Notes: a model not told the origin generated them from the letters alone. A DNA stretch of 64,000 bases from Isoalcanivorax pacificus W11-5 (GCF_000299335.2 NZ_CP004387.1:3488994-3552993), one strand, 5' to 3'; counted from the first letter of the stretch, positions 36,716-47,279 are shown. Numbers and translations: made by a program.

Positions 36716-39220
36716 TTACTTACGGCGTGCCGGCTTGCCGCTTTTCGCGGTGCCCTGCCTGCTGCCCTGGGAGCCGGCGGCCTTGCCGCCGCTCTGCTTG
36801 CCCGGTCGCGCAGCCGCCTTTTTGTCCGGCGCCCGCTTGCCCTGGGAGCGCTTGCCCTGGTTGCCCTTGCCCTTGGCCGGCACGCCGCCGTCTTTCGGGA
36901 AACGGCCCTCGGCCAGCGCCTGGCGCACACCGCCCTGTTTGCGGCCCTGGCGCGGCTGGTCCTGCGCCAGCTGCAGGTCGATCTTGCGATCTTCCACATG
37001 CACGGCAGCGACCTGCACCCGCACGGCGTCGCCGAGACGGAACTGGCGCCCGGAGGATTCCCCCACCAGCATGTGGCGCTTGTCGTCGTGGTGGTAGTAG
37101 TCGCTGTCGAGGTTGGCCACATGCACCAGACCGTCGACATACAGCTCGTTGATCTGCACGAACAGGCCGAAATTGGTCACGCCGCTGATCACGCCCTCGA
37201 ACACATCGCCAATGTGCTGCTGCATGAACTGGCACTTGAGCCACTGCACCACATCACGGGTGGCGTCATCGGCCCGGCGCTCGGTCATTGAGCAGTGTTC
37301 GCCCAGTTGCACCATGGCGGCCTGGTCATACGGCAGGATGCGCTGGCGCGGCAGCTTCGCCAGCTTGCCCGGATTGTGGGTGTGCTTGGACACTTCGCCA
37401 CTGCGAATCAGATAGCGGATGGCCCGGTGCACCAGCAGGTCCGGATAGCGGCGGATCGGCGAGGTAAAGTGCGTATAGGCGCCGTAGGCCAGACCGAAAT
37501 GGCCCTTGTTCTCGGCGGCATAGCGCGCCTGGGTCAGCGAGCGCAGCATCACGGTCTGGATCAGAATGCGATCGGGCCGCTCACCAATGGATGCCGACAG
37601 TTTCTGGAACACCGCCGGCTTGGCGTCGCCGTCTTTTTCCGACCAGGCCAGGGTCAGGCCCAGCGGGCCGAGGAACTCCTTCAGCGTCTGCAGTTTTTCC
37701 TGCTTCGGCGGCTCGTGGTTACGGAACAGGGCCGGCAGGCCGGACTGCTCCAGCAGGCGTGCGGCACAGATGTTCGCCGCCAGCATCGCCTCCTCGATCA
37801 TCATGTGCGCCACGTTGCGACGCACCGGCTCGATGGCGCGGATCTTTTTCTGTTCGTCGTACAGGATGCGTGTTTCCACGGTATCGAAATCAATCGCACC
37901 GCGTTCGTCACGCCGCTTGCGCAGTGCCTGGTACAGCGCGTGATACTCGGTCAGCATGCTGCGCAGGTCTTTATCCAGTTCCTCGCGCACGGCCTGCCCT
38001 TCCGGACTGTCCGGCCGTTCAATGAAGGCACCGACCTTGGTATAGGTCAGGCGCTTGCGCGAGCGCATCACGCCCTCGGCAAAGGTAAAGCCGGTGATGC
38101 GGCCATTGCCGGAAATCTGCATTTCGCAGAACAGGCACAGGCGGTCCACATCCGGGTTCAGCGAGCACAGGCCGTTGGAGAGTTTCTCCGGCAGCATCGG
38201 GATCACCCGGTTGGGGAAATACACCGAGGTGCCACGGCGGTGCGCCTCTTCGTCCAGCGCCGCGCCGGGCTGTACGTAGTGCGACACGTCGGCAATGGCC
38301 ACGATCAGCCGCCAGCCACGCCGCCAGCGGCGCTTCTCGATATAGACGGCATCGTCGAAGTCGCGCGCGTCCTCGCCATCAATGGTGACCAGCGGCAGAT
38401 CGCGCAGGTCAACGCGGCCTTTCTTGGCCTTCTCCGCCACGGTGTCCTCGATGGCGGCCGCTTCCTGCTCCACGGCAGCCGGCCACACAAACGGGATGTC
38501 GTGACTGCGTAGCGCCACGTCCACTTCCATGCCCGGCTGGTCCGGTGAGGCAATCACTTCCAGCAGCCGCGCCTGCAGGCGCGGGTCGCGCTGGTCGGGG
38601 TACTGCATGATCTCGGCCCGCACATGGTCACCTTCACGCAGGCTCAGCCCGTTCATGTCGGCGATCAGCACATCGGTGGTGATGCGGCGGTTGGCCGGCT
38701 CGATACATGGCCCGGCGGAGGTGCGGATGTAGCGGCCCACGATGTCCGTGTTGGCGCGCTCGATGACCTCGACAATACGCCCCTCGCGCTTGCCGAAACG
38801 GTTGCGGCCCTCGGCGCTGACCAGCACCCGGTCGCCGTCCAGCACGGCCAGCATCTGGCGCGGGGAGATGAACAGGTCTTCAGCGCCCGGCTCGTCCGGA
38901 ATCACAAAACCGAAGCCATCGCGGTGCCCCTGCACACGGCCGGGAATCAGGTCCATGCGCTCGACAATGCCGTACTGGCCACGGCGGTTCTCCACCAGCT
39001 GGCCATCACGCAGCATGGCTTTCAGGCGCCGGCGCAGCGCCTCGCGGTCCTGCTCGTCGTCGCCGATCTGCAACAGCACTTCAAGCTGATCACGGGTCAG
39101 CGGGCGCCCCTCGTCATTCAGCACCTGGAGGATCAGTTCCCGGCTGGCCACCGGGCGTTCATAGTTCGACGCTTCGCGGGCCGCGTGCGGATCACGGTAG
39201 CGTCTGGTTTTCTTGCTCAT
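36716..39220 (-). CDS. rnr: Ribonuclease R
   Basis: RNase R is a processive 3'-5' exoribonuclease that degrades structured RNA and helps in tmRNA-mediated decay. The 834-residue protein has an N-terminal winged helix, two cold-shock domains (GFGFVIPDE), the RNB domain with catalytic Asp in DGEDARDFDDAVY (281-293), an S1 domain (FEGVISGVTNFGLFVQI) and a Lys/Gly-rich basic tail of about 60 residues. rlmB follows it. The tRNA-Leu gene starts 237 bases beyond its start, on the other strand. Confidence 0.97.
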   Translation of the reverse strand: MSKKTRRYRDPHAAREASNYERPVASRELILQVLNDEGRPLTRDQLEVLLQIGDDEQDREALRRRLKAMLRDGQLVENRRGQYGIVERMDLIPGRVQGHRDGFGFVIPDEPGAEDLFISPRQMLAVLDGDRVLVSAEGRNRFGKREGRIVEVIERANTDIVGRYIRTSAGPCIEPANRRITTDVLIADMNGLSLREGDHVRAEIMQYPDQRDPRLQARLLEVIASPDQPGMEVDVALRSHDIPFVWPAAVEQEAAAIEDTVAEKAKKGRVDLRDLPLVTIDGEDARDFDDAVYIEKRRWRRGWRLIVAIADVSHYVQPGAALDEEAHRRGTSVYFPNRVIPMLPEKLSNGLCSLNPDVDRLCLFCEMQISGNGRITGFTFAEGVMRSRKRLTYTKVGAFIERPDSPEGQAVREELDKDLRSMLTEYHALYQALRKRRDERGAIDFDTVETRILYDEQKKIRAIEPVRRNVAHMMIEEAMLAANICAARLLEQSGLPALFRNHEPPKQEKLQTLKEFLGPLGLTLAWSEKDGDAKPAVFQKLSASIGERPDRILIQTVMLRSLTQARYAAENKGHFGLAYGAYTHFTSPIRRYPDLLVHRAIRYLIRSGEVSKHTHNPGKLAKLPRQRILPYDQAAMVQLGEHCSMTERRADDATRDVVQWLKCQFMQQHIGDVFEGVISGVTNFGLFVQINELYVDGLVHVANLDSDYYHHDDKRHMLVGESSGRQFRLGDAVRVQVAAVHVEDRKIDLQLAQDQPRQGRKQGGVRQALAEGRFPKDGGVPAKGKGNQGKRSQGKRAPDKKAAARPGKQSGGKAAGSQGSRQGTAKSGKPARRK

Positions 39221-39386
39221 GAAATATCGTCTTTCCCTGGAATAGGCCCCTCGTTGGGGGGATACGAAGGCGGCGCCGGCTGGCCCCGCCCGATGAATGG
39301 GTTGTCATTGTGCCCATAGTGGGGCCAGACCCTGCCCCACGCAACCGCAGGCGTCACCGTTCACTGTGAAATTTCGCAAGAAAGGT

Positions 39387-39414
39387 TTGACACGGGGAAA
39401 CCTTATACTAGAAT
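39387..39414 (+). promoter_or_regulatory. tRNA-Leu promoter
   Basis: TTGACA (39387-39392) and TAGAAT (39409-39414) are spaced by 16 bases. A GC-rich discriminator (ACGCGCGC) follows, typical of stable-RNA promoters under stringent control. The tRNA begins 44 bases after the -10. Confidence 0.8.
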
Positions 39415-39457
39415 ACGCGCGCTTTCCGGTTGAACGTAACAACGCTCCCGGGAACGA

Positions 39458-39544
39458 GCCGAGGTGGTGAAATTGGTAGACACGCTAGCTTCAGGTGCTA
39501 GTGCTCGAAAGGGCGTGGAGGTTCAAGTCCTCTCCTCGGCACCA
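39458..39544 (+). tRNA. tRNA-Leu (CAG)
   Basis: The 87-base gene begins GCCGAGG and closes with CCTCGGC followed by ACCA, so the CCA end is encoded. The anticodon stem CTAGC/GCTAG encloses the loop TTCAGGT with anticodon CAG. The variable arm is long, as in class II tRNAs such as tRNA-Leu. The T-arm has GTTCAAGTC. It lies beside rnr, as in relatives. Confidence 0.97.
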
Positions 39545-39549
39545 ATTTC

Positions 39550-39576
39550 AAAAGGCTCCCTTTGGGAGCCTTTTTT
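39550..39576 (+). terminator. Rho-independent terminator of tRNA-Leu
   Basis: AAAAGGCTCCC (39550-39560) and GGGAGCCTTTT (39564-39574) form the stem around TTT, followed by further T. It starts six bases after the tRNA. Confidence 0.93.
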
Positions 39577-39656
39577 GTTTTCAGGCCGGCTTCCCGGCCA
39601 CATCATGGCCGCATCCGTGCCACTGACACCTTCCAGGGACTGACCGGAGACCTCCC

Positions 39657-39929
39657 ATGAACTCTGTCAACCCGAACACCGCACACACCCGCCCCCCACA
39701 ACGCCGCAGCACCCCGTTGCGTTTTTTGGCCGCCCTGCTGATGGTGCTCAGCCTGCACCTGCTGCCGCCCACCGTGAGCGTGGCCCAGGCCGATAATGCC
39801 TCGATCCAGGCCATGCAGCAGGAAGAAGCCGAACGCGCCGAGCGTCGCCGCCCGGTCATGATCCTGTTCCCGGCCGGGGCCGCACTGATCACGCTGATCC
39901 TGGTGCTGACCATCAAACGCCGAAAGTGA
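39657..39929 (+). CDS. Small membrane protein of unknown function
   Basis: The 90-residue protein has a hydrophobic N-terminal segment (LRFLAALLMVLSLHLLPPTV, possibly a signal peptide cleaved after VAQA), a short charged helix (QQEEAERAERRR) and a C-terminal membrane helix (VMILFPAGAALITLILVLTI) with the basic end KRRK. It is not a known family to me. It is downstream of the tRNA-Leu gene and upstream of the inverted repeat. The ATG at 39657 has GGAG 10 to 12 bases upstream. Confidence 0.6.
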   Translation: MNSVNPNTAHTRPPQRRSTPLRFLAALLMVLSLHLLPPTVSVAQADNASIQAMQQEEAERAERRRPVMILFPAGAALITLILVLTIKRRK

Positions 39930-39934
39930 AGCGT

Positions 39935-40107
39935 CCGTAGGGTGGGTAGAGCCAAAGGCGAAACCCACCGGGACCATGTAACGCACTGCTCGCACACAAT
40001 CAGCGGAACTACCTACCTCCCAAGCCAGGTGATTTCGATGACTTTGCGGGAGTGAATGGTGGGCATGGACACGGTGGGTTTCGCCTTTGGCTCTACCCAC
40101 CCTACGG
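39935..40107. repeat. Long inverted repeat with 36-bp perfect arms
   Basis: The left arm (39935-39970) and right arm (40072-40107) are exact reverse complements over 36 bases, and match 6 of the next 8 bases inward. The core of each arm reads GGTGGGTAGAGCC or its complement plus GCGAAACCCACC, a sequence I recall as a dispersed palindromic repeat in several gammaproteobacteria. The 101-base interior has no gene. It resembles a doublet of two inverted repetitive units (REPIN-like) or a very short mobile element. It lies between two small genes and is not part of any coding sequence. Confidence 0.8.
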
Positions 40108-40174
40108 CGCTGTCGAATTTCACACCTCGTGCACGACTAGCTGTGAAGGCTTTCTTTGCATAGCAGGAGGCACC

Positions 40175-40390
40175 ATGGCAGCCAACAAACCGGTCAAAGG
40201 CCCGGCTTCATACTTCCCTTCCATCGAGAAAACCTACGGCCAGCCGATCGAGCACTGGCTCAAGCTGCTTGATGGCGTCAGGGACAAGAAACACATGGAA
40301 CAGGTGGCGTTCCTCAAGACCGTGCACAAGATGGGGCACGGGCATGCCAATGCGCTGGTTGCGTATCACCGCGCGAGCGCGCAGACCTGA
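40175..40390 (+). CDS. DUF4287-domain protein
   Basis: The 71-residue protein matches the small DUF4287 family: GPASYFPSIEKTYGQPIEHW, then LLDG-x-x-DKKHMEQVAFLK and HKMGHGHANALVAYHRA. The function is unknown. AGGAGG (40165-40170) lies 4 bases before the ATG, a strong but close ribosome site. The frame upstream (from 40052) runs into the inverted repeat and is not used. Confidence 0.88.
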   Translation: MAANKPVKGPASYFPSIEKTYGQPIEHWLKLLDGVRDKKHMEQVAFLKTVHKMGHGHANALVAYHRASAQT

Positions 40391-40408
40391 CAGCCAGCCA
40401 CTCCAGCC

Positions 40409-40567
40409 CTATCGCTTTGCGATGATGTACACCGCATGGATGACACCGGGCAGATAGCCCAGCAGCGTCAGCAGGATGTTCAGCCAGAACGCACCGCCAA
40501 TCCCCACTTTCAGGAATACGCCCAGCGGCGGCAGCAGTACCGAAATCAGAATGCGCAGAATATCCAT
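40409..40567 (-). CDS. Pmp3/YqaE-family small membrane protein
   Basis: The 52-residue protein has two membrane helices and the Pmp3/YqaE pattern: ILRILISVLLPPLGVFLKVG, then FWLNILLTLLGYLPGVIHAVYII. The PPLGVF and LGYLPGVIHA motifs are diagnostic. Related proteins affect membrane potential and stress tolerance; the role in bacteria is not settled. ATG 40567 has GGGAGA upstream; a longer frame to 40693 is rejected. Confidence 0.93.
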   Translation of the reverse strand: MDILRILISVLLPPLGVFLKVGIGGAFWLNILLTLLGYLPGVIHAVYIIAKR

Positions 40568-40717
40568 GGTCTGTCTCCCGGGCTGAAGTGAGTCTCCAGA
40601 CTGCCGAAGCCGGCGTGCGGGAACAAGCGGGACAACGTAAAAGGCGGGAAAACAGCGGGCGCCGAATGGCAGGGTGTTGAAAAAGCCTGCCATCGGCGCC
40701 CGGCGCGGGTCTATCTG

Positions 40718-42025
<1,308 letters not shown>

Positions 42026-42039
42026 TCACTGTTCCTGAT

Positions 42040-43221
42040 TCAGAATGAGAGGGAATGGAGCTGCCAGCGCTGGTCAGCAAACACCAGTTCACGATCACAA
42101 CGCAGTTCAGCCGGGTCGTTGTCCGCCCCCGGCAGCGCCTGCACAACGCGCTCGCCCGCCGCGCGCAGGCGGGCGATTTCCGCCAGCAGGGCGGCATCTG
42201 CCCCGGCTGGCGCCAGAATGCCGGCCGCCCGTACAGGCGCGCCCTGGCAATCGGCAAGCAGTTTCAGGTCGGCACTGAAGCCGGTGGCCGGCCGCGCACG
42301 GCCGAACACTTCACCGATATGGTCGTAGCGGCCGCCCTTGGCCAGCGGCTCGCTGGCGCCGTCCAGGTAGGCGGCGAACAGGCAGCCGGTATGGTAGTGA
42401 TAACCGCGCAGCTCACCCAGGTCGATGTGCACGCGCACATCCGGGTGCGAGGCGCTGATGCGCCCGGCCAGTTCGGCCACTTGCGCCAGTTCATCCAGTG
42501 CCGCAGTGCTGGCGGGGGCCAGCAGTGCACGGGCTTTTTCCAGCGCGCCCTCGCCCGCCAGCCAGGGCAGCGCGGAAAGCGCCGCCGCCAGCGGTGCCGG
42601 CAGGGTGCGCTCTTCCATAAAGGCATCCAGCTCGGTGCGTGCCTTGCGCAGGTAGATGTCGGACAGCGCCGCTTCGTCGGCATCATTCAGGCCGGCGCTG
42701 CGCACCAGCTCGCGATAGATGCCGACATGGCCCAGGTCCAGCGTCACGCCACGGGCGCCGGCCTCGGCCAGCGTCGCCAGCATCAGGCTGATCACTTCGG
42801 CGTCGCTGTCGACCCCGGCGTGGCCAAACAGCTCGACACCGACCTGGTAGGGGATGCGGGACGTGCCGGGCAGACCAATGCGAGTGCGCAGCGCGGTGCT
42901 GCAATAGCACAGCCGGCTCGGCCCCTGGCGCCGCAGGCTGTGGGCGTCGATGCGCGCCACCTGCGGGGTGATGTCGGCGCGTACGCCCATCATGCGCCCG
43001 GTGAGCTGGTCGGTGAGCTTGAAGGTTTCGCGCTCCAGGTCACGGCCGGCGCCGTTGAGCAGCGATTCCAGGAATTCGATCAGGGGCGGGAAGACCAGTT
43101 CGTAACCCCAGCGGGTATAGAGATCCAGCAGGCGACGGCGCAATCCTTCGATCACGGCGGCCCGCTCAGGCAGTATTTCCTCTACCCCTTCGGGCAGCAG
43201 CCACTGTTCTTCGCGGTTCAT
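42040..43221 (-). CDS. hisZ: ATP phosphoribosyltransferase regulatory subunit
   Basis: HisZ is a histidyl-tRNA-synthetase-like protein that joins short-form HisG for the first step of histidine synthesis. The 393-residue protein has WLLPEGVEEILPERA, GYELVFPPLIEFLESLL, MGVRADITPQVARI and GGRYDHIGEVFGRARPATGF. It lacks the tRNA-synthetase anticodon domain. ATG 43221 starts two bases after the DUF2065 stop. Confidence 0.95.
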   Translation of the reverse strand: MNREEQWLLPEGVEEILPERAAVIEGLRRRLLDLYTRWGYELVFPPLIEFLESLLNGAGRDLERETFKLTDQLTGRMMGVRADITPQVARIDAHSLRRQGPSRLCYCSTALRTRIGLPGTSRIPYQVGVELFGHAGVDSDAEVISLMLATLAEAGARGVTLDLGHVGIYRELVRSAGLNDADEAALSDIYLRKARTELDAFMEERTLPAPLAAALSALPWLAGEGALEKARALLAPASTAALDELAQVAELAGRISASHPDVRVHIDLGELRGYHYHTGCLFAAYLDGASEPLAKGGRYDHIGEVFGRARPATGFSADLKLLADCQGAPVRAAGILAPAGADAALLAEIARLRAAGERVVQALPGADNDPAELRCDRELVFADQRWQLHSLSF

Positions 43222-43223
43222 AC

Positions 43224-43421
43224 TCAACTTGCGTGTTTCAGCAGGATCAACAGTCCGGCTCCGGCCGCCATGGCCAGGAAACCGAGCGCGCGCAGGGTGC
43301 GATCATCCATGCGGGAAAGCATGGCCGCCGCCTCGCGCAAATGGCGCGGCGACAGGAACAGGGCGATACCTTCAAGCACCAGCACCAGGCACAGTGCGCT
43401 CAACAGTAGCGTCCAGTCCAT
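43224..43421 (-). CDS. DUF2065 small membrane protein (YjeT-like)
   Basis: The 65-residue protein has two hydrophobic helices (TLLLSALCLVLVLEGIALFL and ALGFLAMAAGAGLLILL) and the family core EGIALFLSPRHLREA. Homologues lie between hflC and purA in many gammaproteobacteria. The function is unknown. It follows a terminator after hflC and leads into hisZ. Confidence 0.9.
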   Translation of the reverse strand: MDWTLLLSALCLVLVLEGIALFLSPRHLREAAAMLSRMDDRTLRALGFLAMAAGAGLLILLKHAS

Positions 43422-43443
43422 TCGACAGCCCGTCAGACAGCAA

Positions 43444-43470
43444 AACGCCGGACCCTGTCAGGGCCCGGCG
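43444..43470 (-). terminator. Terminator after hflC
   Basis: CGCCGG-A-CCCT and AGGG-C-CCGGCG (43446-43470) form a stem with one mismatch and a GTC loop. On the minus strand TTTTGC follows. It separates hflC from DUF2065-hisZ-purA. Confidence 0.65.
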
Positions 43471-43528
43471 GGCGCATGGTAGCACTTCATTCCAGCCCAG
43501 GCACCCATTGATCGGGTGCCGGCCGGGA

Positions 43529-44557
43529 TCAATTGCCGCCGGCGCTCTTCAGGTAGCGGAAGAAGTCGCCATCCGGCTCCAGTACCAGCACATCCTGGCG
43601 GCTGTTGAACGTTTCGCGATAGGCCTGCAGGCTGCGGTGGAAGCGGAAGAACTCCTGGTTGCGGTTGTACATGCTGGCGTAGATGGCGGCGGCTTCGGCA
43701 TCGCCGTCACCCCGGATCAGCTCCGCCTGACGGTAGGCATCGGCCAGCAGCACGGTCCGCTCCCGCTCGGCGGCGGCGCGGATCTTCTCGGCGCCCTCGC
43801 GGCCTTCGGACCGGTGCCGGGCTGCGTCGCGGGCCCGCTCGGCGCTCATCCGGGCAAACACCCGGTCACGCACCTCGTCCGGCCAGTCCACCTGCTTGAC
43901 GCGAATATCCACCACGTCGATGCCGAAGTCTTCCAGCACATCCCGCTTGATTTCGGCCAGCACGTTGACCATCAGCTGTTCGCGGGCGTCTTCCGCCGGT
44001 GCCAGCTCTCCGGCTTCCTCGGCGCTGATCACCGGCGGCGGCGGCACGTCGCTGCTGCCGTCACCCACCTGCGGGGTGATGCTTTGCGGGTCGGCGGTGT
44101 CGGCAATCACTTCCTTGCGGCCGGCCACGACCTCCTGCACGGTCCGCTGCGCCACCTCGTTACGCAGCCGCTCGGCCACCCGCACGTTCAGACGCTGCTG
44201 GGCGATATCGCGCATGCGGTCGGAGTTGTTTGCCGCACCGCCACCGATCACCGTGACGTAGCGCTGCACGTCCTGCACGCGCCAGATCACGAACGAGCTG
44301 ACATCCACCAGCTTGCGCTCGGAGGTCAGGTACGACTGCACCGGCAGCTCATAGGCCATGGCACGGCCATCGACACGCACCACCTGGTCGATGAACGGCA
44401 CCTTGAAATGAATGCCCGGCTGGATATCGGTGCGCACGATTTCCTGGAAGCGCTTGAGCACCGCCCGCTCGGTTTCATTGATGATGAAGTAGGAATCCAG
44501 TACCGCGATGACCAGGAACAGCGCCGCGACCAGACCCATCAGTCCTCTCTGTGACAT
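43529..44557 (-). CDS. hflC: FtsH-modulating protein HflC
   Basis: HflC pairs with HflK in a large periplasmic cage around the FtsH protease. The 342-residue SPFH/Band-7 protein has an N-terminal membrane helix (LMGLVAALFLVIAVLDSYFI) and the domain starting INETERAVLKRFQEI. The long coiled region DVPDEVRDRVFARMSAERAR-like (WPDEVRDRVFARMSAERARD) and EGREGAEKIRAAAERERTVL follow. It has an inserted acidic/proline stretch (GDGSSDVPPPPVISAEEAGE) near residue 190. Its ATG shares one base with the hflK stop. Confidence 0.96.
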   Translation of the reverse strand: MSQRGLMGLVAALFLVIAVLDSYFIINETERAVLKRFQEIVRTDIQPGIHFKVPFIDQVVRVDGRAMAYELPVQSYLTSERKLVDVSSFVIWRVQDVQRYVTVIGGGAANNSDRMRDIAQQRLNVRVAERLRNEVAQRTVQEVVAGRKEVIADTADPQSITPQVGDGSSDVPPPPVISAEEAGELAPAEDAREQLMVNVLAEIKRDVLEDFGIDVVDIRVKQVDWPDEVRDRVFARMSAERARDAARHRSEGREGAEKIRAAAERERTVLLADAYRQAELIRGDGDAEAAAIYASMYNRNQEFFRFHRSLQAYRETFNSRQDVLVLEPDGDFFRYLKSAGGN

Positions 44558-45738
44558 CAGCGAAGCTCCCTGTTGCGGCCATACAGACTGGTACTGCTGC
44601 TGCGTGATGATTGTGTGCCGGCGGCACCGCTGTCGGTGCTGCCGCTGGTGGCGCCACTACCGCTGCCGGTGCGGCTGCTGCCCGTGCTGCTGGAGGGCAG
44701 CTGATGTTCCATCAGCTTGTCCAGCGGCAGGTACAGCAGGCTGTCGCCGCCCTGCACATCCACCAGCACCTTGCTGGTGTTGCCGAGCACTTCTTCCATG
44801 GTTTCCAGGTAAAGACGCTCGCGGGTCACCTGCGGGGCGCGGGTGTACTCGGTGAGCAGCTTGCCGAAACGTTCAGCTTCACCCCGGGCACGGTCGACGA
44901 TCTCGGCCTTGTAGGCTTCCGATTCCTCGATCAGGCGCTGGGCGCGGCCACGGGCTTCCGGAATGATGCCGTTGGCGTAGGCTTCGGCTTCTTTCTTGAA
45001 GCGGTCTTCGTCTTCACGGGCACGGGCCACATCCTGGAACGCCTCGCGCACGGCGGCGGGCGCCTCGGTGCTGTCGAGCACCACGGCCAGCACCAGCAGG
45101 CCGGTGGAATATTCGTCCAGGTATTCCTGCAGGCGCGCCTGCACGGCGGCACGTACTTCTTCCCGCTCGGTGCTCAGCACGGCATTGATGGTCTTGCTGC
45201 CGACCACATGGCGCAGCGCACTGTCGGTGGCGTTGCGCAGCACGGTGTCGGAGTTGGCCACTTTCAGCAGGTAGGCGGCCGGATCAAGGACCCGGTACTG
45301 CACTTCAAGGGTTACCCCGACGATGTTGGTATCGCCGGTCAGCATTTCTTCGCTCACCCGGTGGCTGTTGGCCTGGGTGACGTTGACCTTGTGGTATTCC
45401 TCAAACGGCGGCAGATGCCAGTTCAGGCCCGGCTCCACCACACGGTGCAACTTGCCGAAGCGCAGCACCACGCCCTGCTCTGCGGAATCCACCTGGAACG
45501 AGGCCCAGACACCATAGATGACCACCAGCACCACGACGACGATGCCGATCAGGCCGGCGCCACCACCACTGCCCTGGCTGCCGCCGCCACGCTTGCCGCC
45601 ACCGAAGGCGCCGCCGAGCTTGTCCTTGAGATTCTTGATGACGACATCCAGGTCCGGGGGACCCTGATTATTGTTGCCACCACCGCCGCCCCCCCATGGG
45701 TCGCGCGGCTTCTGTCCGCCAGGTTCGTTCCAGGCCAT
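44557..45738 (-). CDS. hflK: FtsH-modulating protein HflK
   Basis: HflK forms the cage with HflC. The 393-residue protein starts with a Gly-rich region (PRDPWGGGGGGNNNQGPP), then a membrane helix (AGLIGIVVVVLVVIYGVWAS) and the SPFH domain from QVDSAEQGVVLRFG. The C-terminal end is Ser/Gly/Thr-rich (SSSTGSSRTGSGSG). The tail is low-complexity, as in relatives. An hflX-hflK gap of 113 bases precedes it. Confidence 0.96.
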   Translation of the reverse strand: MAWNEPGGQKPRDPWGGGGGGNNNQGPPDLDVVIKNLKDKLGGAFGGGKRGGGSQGSGGGAGLIGIVVVVLVVIYGVWASFQVDSAEQGVVLRFGKLHRVVEPGLNWHLPPFEEYHKVNVTQANSHRVSEEMLTGDTNIVGVTLEVQYRVLDPAAYLLKVANSDTVLRNATDSALRHVVGSKTINAVLSTEREEVRAAVQARLQEYLDEYSTGLLVLAVVLDSTEAPAAVREAFQDVARAREDEDRFKKEAEAYANGIIPEARGRAQRLIEESEAYKAEIVDRARGEAERFGKLLTEYTRAPQVTRERLYLETMEEVLGNTSKVLVDVQGGDSLLYLPLDKLMEHQLPSSSTGSSRTGSGSGATSGSTDSGAAGTQSSRSSSTSLYGRNRELR

Positions 45739-45762
45739 CGGGTTCTCCGTTTACCAGGGTAT

Positions 45763-45786
45763 GAAAAGTCCACGCAGGACTTTTTC
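45763..45786 (-). other. Hairpin between hflX and hflK
   Basis: GAAAAGTCC (45763-45771) and GGACTTTTTC (45777-45786) pair over eight to nine bases around ACGCA, in the hflX-hflK gap. The T-rich 3' side lies within the stem. It could attenuate reading from hflX into hflK. Confidence 0.3.
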
Positions 45787-45851
45787 AACCACAGTCATCA
45801 GCCACAGTTATCGTGGCGGGGCCGCTTGCGCGGCGTGAAATCTGTGCAATA

Positions 45852-47228
45852 TCAATGAGAATGCGGGCGGCTTGGATTGTAGGAAGCGTCGCCGCCCCCT
45901 GCAACCGGCGCCACCGCCGCCACATCGGTTTCCGTCAGCCCTTCCGAGCGCAGCAGTCGCTGGAAATGGATGCGGTTTACCCGCACGCGCAGCAACATGT
46001 CACCCCGCTCGTCCGTTTCCTCGTTCAGCACTTCGCCGGCTTCGTGCAGCCGCGCACGCAGGCGTCCGGCGAACGCCGGCAAGCGCACCCACTGGTCCAC
46101 CCAGCCGCTGGCCAGCCGCTCGGCCATCGCCTGGTGCAGCAGATCCAGGCCTGCGCCGGTCTGCGCCGACATCCACACACGCCAGGGCCGGCCCTGCTCG
46201 TCGCGTTCGATACGCGGTGTCTCGCCGAGCAGGTCCACCTTGTTATACACGTGCAGCACCGGCAATTCGTCTGCGCTGATTTCCTCCAGCACTTCGTTCA
46301 CCGCATCGACGTTGGCGTCGCGCTCGGCCGCCGAACCGTCGGTGACATGCAGCAGCAGGCTGGCCCCGAGGGTTTCTTCCAGCGTGGCACGGAACGCATC
46401 CACCAGACGGTGTGGCAGATGGCGGATGAAGCCCACCGTGTCCGCCAGAATCGCCGGGCCGATGCCGGGCACGCGCACGCGCCGCAGCGTCGGGTCCAGG
46501 GTGGCGAACAGTTTGTCCGCCACGTAGACCTCCGCCTGCGTAAGCCGGTTGAACAATGTCGACTTGCCGGCGTTGGTATAGCCTACCAGCGAGATCAGCG
46601 GTGTTTCCGAACGCTCGCGGGCACGCCGGCCCTGGGCACGCTGGCTGCGCACCTTGAGCAGCCGGCCTTCGATGCTGCGAATACGCTCGCGCACCAGCCG
46701 GCGGTCGGTTTCGAGCTGGGTTTCACCCGGGCCGCGCAGGCCGATACCGCCCTTCTGCCGCTCAAGGTGAGTCCAGCCACGCACCAGCCGCGTGGACAGG
46801 TGCCGCAATTGCGCCAGTTCCACCTGCAGGCGCCCTTCATGGGTGCGTGCACGCAACGCAAAGATATCCAGGATCAGGCCGGTGCGATCCAGCACACGGC
46901 ATTTCAGTGCCCGCTCCAGGTTGCGTTCCTGGGCCGGCGACAGGGCATGATTGAACAGCACGACATCTGCTTCGTGCGCCTCAACCACGTCAAGGATTTC
47001 CTGCACCTTGCCACTGCCGACGTAGGTCGCCGGGTCGGGGCGCTCGCGCCTGCCCAGTACTTCCGCCACCGGGCTCACGCCGCTGGAGACCACCAGATGG
47101 TGAAATTCCTCCAGGTCGTCAACACCCAGGCTGTCAGGTAATTCAAGATGGACCAGTACCGCGCGCTCCGCGGGGTGGTCAGGGGTCGCGCCGGTTTTCG
47201 GCGCATCGGGACGTTCAAAAAATTCCAT
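45852..47228 (-). CDS. hflX: GTPase HflX
   Basis: HflX is a ribosome-associated GTPase that splits stalled 70S ribosomes under stress. The 458-residue protein has the N-terminal HflX domain (SSGVSPVAEVLGRRERPDPA, then TYVGSGKVQE), the GPGETQLETDRR motif and the G domain with GYTNAGKSTLFN, DTVGFIRHLPHRLV and NKVDLL. It follows hfq, 83 bases away, with a hairpin between. Confidence 0.97.
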   Translation of the reverse strand: MEFFERPDAPKTGATPDHPAERAVLVHLELPDSLGVDDLEEFHHLVVSSGVSPVAEVLGRRERPDPATYVGSGKVQEILDVVEAHEADVVLFNHALSPAQERNLERALKCRVLDRTGLILDIFALRARTHEGRLQVELAQLRHLSTRLVRGWTHLERQKGGIGLRGPGETQLETDRRLVRERIRSIEGRLLKVRSQRAQGRRARERSETPLISLVGYTNAGKSTLFNRLTQAEVYVADKLFATLDPTLRRVRVPGIGPAILADTVGFIRHLPHRLVDAFRATLEETLGASLLLHVTDGSAAERDANVDAVNEVLEEISADELPVLHVYNKVDLLGETPRIERDEQGRPWRVWMSAQTGAGLDLLHQAMAERLASGWVDQWVRLPAFAGRLRARLHEAGEVLNEETDERGDMLLRVRVNRIHFQRLLRSEGLTETDVAAVAPVAGGGDASYNPSRPHSH

Positions 47229-47279
47229 AGAGTACCGGCTGGCAACAGATCAGACAGGTCTTCCGCCGGTCAACGGAAC

